The position numbers were made by a program, and so were the translations under genes. A stretch of DNA of 64,000 bases. Source: CAVQBP01 sp963710745 (lineage in GTDB: Bacteria; Bacteroidota; Ignavibacteria; Ignavibacteriales; Ignavibacteriaceae). Below, in pieces: positions 8,359 to 14,873 of the stretch (positions are counted from its first letter, which is position 1; each line of letters opens with the position of its first letter). The DNA lies in NCBI GenBank assembly GCA_963710745.1, contig CAVQBP010000027.1, positions 1 to 64,000 of the forward strand. Direction: 5' to 3'. Below the pieces are notes generated by a model. It made no database searches and had not been told where the DNA came from. It saw nothing but the letters and a program-made list of their open reading frames with translations.

Positions 8359-9369
8359 ATGAAGCAAAACTTCTACCTGATTTTACTTTTATCTTTAATT
8401 TATTCTGCTGCGGGATTTGCGCAGTTAACACCGGCGGATTCCTACTTCCCGTCCGCTGCGGGTAATACCTGGATATACCAGACTCCCATTGGTCTTGACA
8501 CAGTGAGGATTACGAAAGATTCCATGGATACTAGAGGGAACAAGTTTATTTATTATAACAATGATACTATTCCAACATATAAGATCGATTCATCCGGGGA
8601 AAATATTTATTACATCTTAAACGGACTTAACCTGGCTAAGTATCAATTGAATACCGATTCAGGAAGCGCCTGGATAGAAGATTCTGATTCCCCGGTATCG
8701 GCAGCTAAAGTAAACGGGGTATTTCCCTACTATATTTTCGGTAAGCCGAGGGATGTAAAGCAGATAGGTTATTATAACGTACCGGGGGACACTTCTTTAG
8801 CGGATGATTTCAGCGACGGGGACGACAGCGGGTGGACAGTTAAGTCAGGATCTTTCTCGGTTGATAATTCAGTCCCCAATCCGTTGTCTGCAAACCAGTA
8901 TTCCTTAGTCTGCAATGAACCGGGGATAATCGGCATCCCCTGCACGCAGGCTTACGGCACCTGGCAGTTCGATATTTATAAGGGAGCTGATGATAATAAT
9001 CTTGAAGTAGATTTTATTGCCGACAGGATTGATAATGCAATACATCAGAACGGGTATTATTTTACAAATAATTCATCTGAAGCTGTCGGACTTGCAAAAT
9101 CAACAGTCGGTTCTGCACCGGGACTTATGAGCAGTGCAGATAATTATACTGCAAAGGAAGGAACCTGGTACAGGATAACAATTACACGGAATAGTAAAGG
9201 AGAATTTTATACTTACATAGAAGGAGGTAGAGTTTACTTCAAGAACTTTAATTTCTGTTACAGAGTGGATAGCGGTACAAATCCAGTTATTGATACAAGT
9301 TATACTACTAGTAATTATTTTGTATTAAGTCTTGAATGCAGGAGACAGAATAAGCAATATAATATGTGA
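8359..9369 (+). CDS. Secreted protein, N-terminal part of a disrupted T9SS substrate
   Basis: Begins with a signal peptide (MKQNFYLILLLSLIYSAAG, cleavage likely after FAQ). Extracellular beta-rich protein: after about 150 residues comes a segment DDFSDGDDSGWTVKSGSFSV to the GTWYRITITRN region that resembles a concanavalin/laminin-G-like jelly roll. The family is not certain. Coding quality is good to about 9230; after that the frame degrades and the ORF ends by chance at 9369. The same gene almost certainly resumes at 10052, making one secreted protein of about 775 residues. Secretion and surface anchoring would be by type IX secretion through the C-terminal part. Confidence 0.7.
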   Translation: MKQNFYLILLLSLIYSAAGFAQLTPADSYFPSAAGNTWIYQTPIGLDTVRITKDSMDTRGNKFIYYNNDTIPTYKIDSSGENIYYILNGLNLAKYQLNTDSGSAWIEDSDSPVSAAKVNGVFPYYIFGKPRDVKQIGYYNVPGDTSLADDFSDGDDSGWTVKSGSFSVDNSVPNPLSANQYSLVCNEPGIIGIPCTQAYGTWQFDIYKGADDNNLEVDFIADRIDNAIHQNGYYFTNNSSEAVGLAKSTVGSAPGLMSSADNYTAKEGTWYRITITRNSKGEFYTYIEGGRVYFKNFNFCYRVDSGTNPVIDTSYTTSNYFVLSLECRRQNKQYNM

Positions 9370-10051
9370 ATATAATCAAGGTAATATTGAATTGAATGAA
9401 AATAATATAATTCATTATCTACAAATAGTAATTTTGAAGATTCTTTGGATACATGGAAATCAACAGGGAATCATATATATTACAAGATCTTCAACTGATA
9501 AGCATATTAGGTAATTATAGTGCAAGAATAATAAATACATAATTTAATTACAAATGGTGTATAATTGGAATGATTATAATGTATATGGTTTGGCAGATAA
9601 TTGGTCATTAGGATCATGGGATGATATTAAGTACAGCTTCAATGTAACTAAACATGGATTATAGTGGTAATGCTCAATATGGTGGTGAAAATAATATTGG
9701 TAAATTAAAGTATACATATATCATAACACTATAGTTTATATATGGATTCAACAATAACATATCATTTAAGTTTAACATATAGAGTAAGTATTTATCTTAA
9801 TTCGAGCAATGGAATTCATATCAGTATGATTATGTATCCTGCAAATATACTGATACTATTTATATAAGTAAAATTCTTTATTGAATTTAATAATAAAAAA
9901 TTATGATTTATACTATTTCAAGATGATTGCATGGATACAATTTAGATGATGTTAAGATTGCACAAATTGGTAATATTAATAGATAATTATATTTCTTTAC
10001 CTTCATCAAAATTTTACTCAATTATTAAATGGTGATAATTATACTTATTCA
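9240..10051 (+). other. Frame-broken, unusually AT-rich middle of the secreted-protein gene
   Basis: Fragments of coding sense remain in shifting frames: NSNFEDSLDTWKSTGNHIYY near 9425-9480, NYSARIINT near 9512, and DDVKIAQIGNINR near 9950. They resemble a carbohydrate-binding or jelly-roll repeat. The base composition falls far below the flanking parts of the same gene. Either low-quality consensus or real decay. No separate gene is supported. Confidence 0.6.
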
Positions 10052-10690
10052 ATGTATTACAAATCTCCCTACCTAAACGGAGATACATTAACAGTAAACA
10101 TAGGTGATAAAAGCAAAACAATAGCTTCATCGGATACATGGACCAAACTAACCTGGACATTCCAGGCGGACGACAGCACTATCAACCAGCCTATAAAAAT
10201 TTACCTTAACCAGGCGGATACTTTATATATAGACGATGTTTCGCTTAAACCTGCCAACACACTCTTCGATAAAGCTGTTTACAACAGTGAAATATGGCTT
10301 GCGGACGGTATCGGGGAATATTATGAGTATTCATCGGAAGAGGGTGCGGTGAGGAGTCTGGTAAGCTGCATTATAAACGGGGATACACTGTTTACTTCTG
10401 TAAAGGATAATAAAACAGCAGGACTCAACAGCTTTAAGCTTTTCCAGAATTATCCCAATCCCTTCAACCCGGTTACTAACATTAACTACAATTTACCGGA
10501 GAGGACGAAGGTTGTGATAAAGGTTTACGACATACTGGGGAGGGAAGTGAGGAGTCTTGTGAATGAAGAGCAGAGTGCCGGTGCTCATTCGGTAAGGTTC
10601 AGCGGCGAGGGGCTGCCGAGCGGGGTGTATATTTACAGAATTGCAGCAGGGAAGTATAGTGAAAGTAAGAAGCTGGTGCTGCTGAAATAG
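10052..10690 (+). CDS. C-terminal part of a T9SS-sorted secreted protein
   Basis: Residues 1-80 complete a carbohydrate-binding-like beta domain (TWTKLTWTFQADD, LYIDDVSLKPA). The last 75 residues are a type A type IX secretion sorting domain: FKLFQNYPNPFNPVTNINY, VYDILGREVRSLVNEEQSAG, GLPSGVYIYRI, KKLVLLK. That wording is characteristic of Ignavibacteria and relatives and is the best taxonomic marker of the AT-rich part. The ATG at 10052 is probably internal; the real start is at 8359. Confidence 0.8.
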   Translation: MYYKSPYLNGDTLTVNIGDKSKTIASSDTWTKLTWTFQADDSTINQPIKIYLNQADTLYIDDVSLKPANTLFDKAVYNSEIWLADGIGEYYEYSSEEGAVRSLVSCIINGDTLFTSVKDNKTAGLNSFKLFQNYPNPFNPVTNINYNLPERTKVVIKVYDILGREVRSLVNEEQSAGAHSVRFSGEGLPSGVYIYRIAAGKYSESKKLVLLK

Positions 10691-10793
10691 TTGTGGACAG
10701 TTTGCGGAAGTTTAGAAATTAGGAAAATTGGAAGATGGGAGGGGGAGAAGTTAGGGGTGAATAATTAATTATAAATTAAAAGGGAGAATCCAG

Positions 10794-10853
10794 ATGGAAA
10801 GAAAAAAAGATATAAAACATTTTAGAGATTTAGAGGTTTACCCCGTCAAATAA
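10794..10853 (+). pseudogene. 5' stub of a four-helix-bundle (IVP-type) protein gene, cut by an insertion
   Basis: A good ribosome site (GGGAGAA) precedes ATG at 10794. The frame reads MERKKDIKHFRDLEVY, the typical start of four-helix-bundle proteins related to those encoded in 23S rRNA intervening sequences. At codon 16 it runs into the CCCCGTCAAATA end of a GIY-YIG element and stops (PVK-stop), 12 bases before the nuclease ATG. The rest of the host gene is not recognisable after the element. Confidence 0.65.
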
Positions 10854-11130
10854 TTTTATATTTTTATGCGGGATTATTTTTATACATATGTACTAAGAAG
10901 TTTAAAAGATAATAATTTCTATACAGGTTATACAAAAAATATAAAATTAAGATTTGAGCAGCATAATAACGGACTTGTAGAATCAACTAAAAATAGAACC
11001 CCTTTTGAATTAATCTATTTTGAAGCCTGTTTAAATCGTGAAGATGCACTTCATAGAGAAAAATATCTCAAAACATTTTATGGAAAAATGTTTATTAAAA
11101 ACAGGCTCAAATCTTATTTGACGGGGTAAA
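10837..11130 (+). mobile_element. GIY-YIG mini-element A, about 294 bp with 17-bp terminal inverted repeats
   Basis: Left end TTTACCCCGTCAAATAA (10837-10853) is the exact reverse complement of the right end TTATTTGACGGGGTAAA (11114-11130). Between them lies one gene, a GIY-YIG nuclease, whose stop codon is formed by the right end. The left end interrupts a four-helix-bundle gene. The same ends flank a second GIY-YIG gene at 20638-20939. No published element of this form is known to me. Confidence 0.7.
10866..11129 (+). CDS. GIY-YIG nuclease of mini-element A
   Basis: Single-domain GIY-YIG protein of 87 residues. Catalytic motif pair FYTYVLRS (residues 5-12) and FYTGYTKNIKLRFEQHNNG (18-36); the conserved EDALHREKYLKT segment follows, and it ends RLKSYLTG with the stop made by the element's right inverted repeat. 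Presumed metal-dependent nicking nuclease. The start lies 12 bases after the stop of the host four-helix-bundle frame, so ribosomes finishing the host stub could re-initiate here. Likely the element's only protein and a candidate mobility or homing nuclease. Confidence 0.85.
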   Translation: MRDYFYTYVLRSLKDNNFYTGYTKNIKLRFEQHNNGLVESTKNRTPFELIYFEACLNREDALHREKYLKTFYGKMFIKNRLKSYLTG

Positions 11131-11142
11131 TCAGATTTCATT

Positions 11143-11840
11143 TAAATCATTGTGTTAGTGCAAGTAAAAAATTAGGAGATTCTTCGTTCAGTCTGCACTG
11201 CCTAATCATGTAACGGGACTGAACTCAGAATGACAAAACTGGGGTTGTTGCTGATTAGAGATTTTACACTAAATCGGATAAACTTTAAACCTAATATTGT
11301 CATTCTGAACTTGCGTTCCGGAAATCGTAATTGGTGAAGAATCTCCAACCATTAATAACCGGGTTAGTGCAAGTAAAAAATTAGGGGATTCTTCGTTCAG
11401 TCTGCACTGCCTAATCATGTAACGGGACTGAACTCAGAATGACAAAACCGGGGTTGTTGTTTATTTAGAGATTTTACACTAAATCGGATAAACTTTAAAC
11501 CTAACATTGTCATTCTGAACTTACGTTCCGGAAATCGTAATTGGTGAAGAATCTCCAACCATTAATAACCGGGTTAGTGCAAGTGAAAAATTAGGAGATT
11601 CTTCGTTCAGTTTGCACTTCCTAATCATGTAATGAGACTGAACTCAGAATGACAAAACTGGGGTTGTTGTTTATTTAGAGATTTTACACTAAATCGGATA
11701 AATTTTAAACCTAATATTGTCATTCTGAACTTACGTTTCGGAAGTCGTTAGTGGTGAAAAATCTTCTGCCTTTAATAACTAAGATGGTGCCAGAAAAAGG
11801 GTATAGGATTCTTCTCCACCTTTGGCGGATCAGAATGACA
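11143..11840 (+). repeat. Tandem array of the 150-bp palindrome, exact 210-bp period
   Basis: A right half (to 11235) is followed by copies starting at 11298, 11508 and 11718. Start-to-start spacing is exactly 210 bases twice. Each unit is a 147-base palindrome plus a 63-base spacer containing GATTTTACACTAAATCGG. The last copy ends with a different right arm (CTTTGGCGGATCAGAATGACA, to 11840). No gene between 11130 and 11939. Confidence 0.88.
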
Positions 11841-11939
11841 TTATCAGGCTTATTAACAATTGATCCATATTCAATTAAGTACTGCAATAAGGAATTGCTA
11901 ACGAATTCATCATTCATCAATCGACAATCATCAATTTTA

Positions 11940-12812
11940 TTACATGGTGTTTTCAACGATAGCGACTTTGGAATACACATCCTGCCTTTTATCCATGAGC
12001 GGGATGGTCGTCCCTTTGATCCTGTTTTCGTCGAGCAGGTCGAGTTCGAGATCTGCAATAACGATCTGTTCCTGGTTTATAACACCTTCGGCAGCGATGC
12101 CGTCACGCGAGAATGGAAAATCGGAAGGGGTGAAAATGTTTGCCTGGCCGTAATGCAGGCGCAGGTTCGAAACCGGCAGGTTGCCTACCGTACTTGTCAT
12201 AACAACGTACACCTGGTTCTCGATTGCCCTTGCCTGGCAGCAGTATTTAACGCGCAGGTAGCCCTGCCTGTCGTCCGTATATGACGGTACAAAAATTATT
12301 TCGGTACCTGCATCGGCAACTACCCTGGCGACTTCGGGGAATTCAATATCGTAACAGACCAGAATTGAGATTGGGCAATGAGCAGTTTTGAATACTTTAA
12401 GCTCGTTCCCGTGTTCAATATGCCATGGATCTTTTTCCCACCGTGTCCTGTGGACTTTATCCTGTGTAAAAATATTACCTTCCGGTGTAAAAAGATAAGC
12501 ACGGTTAAAAATTTTATTGTTTTCCTTCGTAGGATGTGTCCCGCCGATAAGGTAATAATTATAATCGACAGCATATTTCTTCAGCAGCTCTTCATACTTT
12601 TCCTTGTATGTGCTTAATTCATTAATCGCTTTCAATGCATCGGTGCTGTCGATAAAAGACATAAGCTGGATCGTAAACAGTTCGGGCAGTAGGACAAAAT
12701 GGGGCTTATATTCCGAAGCTGCGGTTAAAACATAATTAACCTGGTCTTCAAATTCCTCAAAGTCCCTTACTTTTTTTAAATGGTATTGAACCGATGCAAT
12801 TCTTACTCTCAT
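11940..12812 (-). CDS. Carbon-nitrogen hydrolase (nitrilase superfamily)
   Basis: Hydrolyses a non-peptide C-N bond, probably an amide. The Glu-Lys-Cys triad is visible: E44 in LLPELFT, K119 in QDKVHRT, C153 in LVCYDIEFPE. 290 residues, normal for the family. ATG at 12812 overlaps the stop of the upstream GNAT gene by one base (TAATG). In other Bacteroidota the two domains occur as one fused GNAT/amidohydrolase protein; here they are split. The substrate is not predictable from sequence alone. Confidence 0.92.
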   Translation of the reverse strand: MRVRIASVQYHLKKVRDFEEFEDQVNYVLTAASEYKPHFVLLPELFTIQLMSFIDSTDALKAINELSTYKEKYEELLKKYAVDYNYYLIGGTHPTKENNKIFNRAYLFTPEGNIFTQDKVHRTRWEKDPWHIEHGNELKVFKTAHCPISILVCYDIEFPEVARVVADAGTEIIFVPSYTDDRQGYLRVKYCCQARAIENQVYVVMTSTVGNLPVSNLRLHYGQANIFTPSDFPFSRDGIAAEGVINQEQIVIADLELDLLDENRIKGTTIPLMDKRQDVYSKVAIVENTM

Positions 12813-13462
12813 TATTTCTCCTTTTTATCAAAGTTTGGATTGTATTTAGGATTCAGCCATACAATTAAAGATGCATATTCTAAAGATTGAGTATCTCCGT
12901 GCAGATAATTTTCAACTATATCGCAGAACTGAAAACCCTGTTTTAACTGAAACCGCAATACCGGATCATAAATATCTCCCCATATAACCTTAAGACAATA
13001 TGTATGAGGATCTAAATTACCGGCATGTAAATAATAATTCGGAAGCCTGCCTGCAGCAATAATTCTTTTCAGGTTCAGCCTTCTACATAACTCTCTTCTT
13101 TCCTGGTATATTTTCTGACCGATCCCCTTCTTCCTGAATTCGGGATCTACACAGACCTCAGCGCCGTATAGAGTTTTACCCGACGGGTTGTGCGTGGAAA
13201 ACATTCCCGCACCTGTTATCTCCTTCCAGTTATGTTCGGGACCGTACTCATCCCACATAATAATAAACGAGCTGGAAGTGCCGACAATCCTGCCTTCGAG
13301 GTCGGCTACAAACTGTCCCTCCGCAAATACTTTAAGATGATTTTCAAGCTGTTCATACGACCAGGGTTTGAGCCCGGGATAAACTTTCCGCTGAAGCTCC
13401 CTTATATCGTCAAAGTGCGCAGGAGTAGTATTCCTGATAATTACCTCTGCTTCTGTGTTCAT
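12812..13462 (-). CDS. GNAT family N-acetyltransferase
   Basis: Acetyl-CoA-dependent acyltransferase of 216 residues. The GNAT core shows EVCVDPEFRKKGIGQKIYQ (acetyl-CoA loop, residues about 101-119; the R-K-K-G-I-G matches the Q/RxxGxG/A motif) and GFQFCDIVENYL near the C-terminus. Translationally coupled to the nitrilase gene downstream (TAATG). The pair corresponds to the two halves of a known bifunctional fusion, so they probably act on the same small molecule. Confidence 0.88.
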   Translation of the reverse strand: MNTEAEVIIRNTTPAHFDDIRELQRKVYPGLKPWSYEQLENHLKVFAEGQFVADLEGRIVGTSSSFIIMWDEYGPEHNWKEITGAGMFSTHNPSGKTLYGAEVCVDPEFRKKGIGQKIYQERRELCRRLNLKRIIAAGRLPNYYLHAGNLDPHTYCLKVIWGDIYDPVLRFQLKQGFQFCDIVENYLHGDTQSLEYASLIVWLNPKYNPNFDKKEK

Positions 13463-13650
13463 AGTGATGTGTCTTCCTTATTTAGATCAAATTACAAAAA
13501 AACGGGCTAAAATTGAAAGATGCAGATCAAGTACCTGTCCTTTGCGCTTAGTCGCCATAGAACACAGATTTGACTGATTAGACTGATTTTCACGGATATA
13601 AATAATTGTAATATGTTAGCATAATTTCGAATAACCAACTAATCTAATAT

Positions 13651-14755
13651 TGTCATTCTGAACTTACGTTCCGGAAATCGTAATTGGTGAAGAATCTCCA
13701 ACCATTAATAACCGGGTTAGTGCAGGTGAAAAAGTAGGAGATTCTTCGTTTCAATTTGCACCTTCTTATCATGTAATCGAAATTGAAACTCAGAATGACA
13801 AAACCGGGGTTGTTGTTGATTAGAGATTTTACACTAAATCGGATAAACTTTAAACCTAACATTGTCATTCTGAACTTACGTTCCGGAAATCGTAAGTGGT
13901 GAAGAATCTCCAACCATTAATAACCGGGTTAGTGCAAGTGAAAAATCAGGGGATTCTTCGTTCAGTCTGCACTGCCTAATCATGTAATGAGACTGAACTC
14001 AGAATGACAAAATTGGGGCAGGTATTTTATTTAAAAATATTGCTCTATGTCGAATAAATATAAAACCTAACATTGTCATTCTGAACTTACGTTTCGGAAA
14101 TCGTAATTGGTGAAGAATCTCCAACCATTAATAACCGGGTTAGTGCAGGTGAAAAATAGGAGATTCTTCGTTTCAGTCTGCACTGCCTAATCATGTAATG
14201 AGACTGAAACTCAGAATGACAAAACCGGGGTTGTTGTTGATTAGAGATTTTACACTAAATCGGATAAACTTTAAACCTAACATTGTCATTCTGAACTTAC
14301 GTTCCGGAAATCGTAAGTGGTGAAGAATCTCCAACCATTAATAACCGGGTTAGTGCAAGTGAAAAATCAGGGGATTCTTCGTTCAGTCTGCACTGCCTAA
14401 TCATGTAATGAGACTGAACTCAGAATGACAAAATTGGGGAGGTATTTTATTTAAAAAATTTTGCTCTATGTCGAATAAATTTAAAACCTAACATTGTCAT
14501 TCTGAACTTACGTTCCGGAAATCGTAAGTGGTGAAGAATCTCCAACCATTAATAACCAGGATAGTGCAAGTGAAAAAGCAGTATGAGATTCTTCGTTTCA
14601 GTTTGCACTTCCTAATCATGTAATCGAAATTGAAACTCAGAATGACAAAACCGGGGTTGTTGCTGATTAGAGATTTTACACTAAATCGGATAAACTTTAA
14701 ACTTAACATTGTCATTCTGAACTTGCGGCCTGGAAATCAAAGTGGTGAAGAATAT
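13651..14755 (+). repeat. Tandem array of 150-bp palindromes with a dimeric higher-order unit of about 421 bp
   Basis: Full copies at 13651-13800, 13863-14009, 14074-14221, 14284-14430 and 14495-14647, plus a left half at 14710-14755. Spacers alternate: one type contains TTGTTGTTGATTAGAG, the other AGGTATTTTATTTAAAAA. The true repeating unit is therefore a pair of palindromes. No gene found between 13463 and 14873. Confidence 0.88.
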
Positions 14756-14873
14756 CATAAGGGATCATAACAATCATAAAGATCTGCGTTCTATTAGGGT
14801 AAATGTTTGAAAAACTAATTCTAATTCTTTATTATACAGTTCAACTTTTCACTTCCATAGGCTTCTTCAGTAT

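Noticed and set aside
11751..12284. Long plus-strand open frame across the nitrilase region
   Set aside because: It is antisense to a nitrilase gene with an intact catalytic triad and starts within a repeat; codon use is not coding-like.
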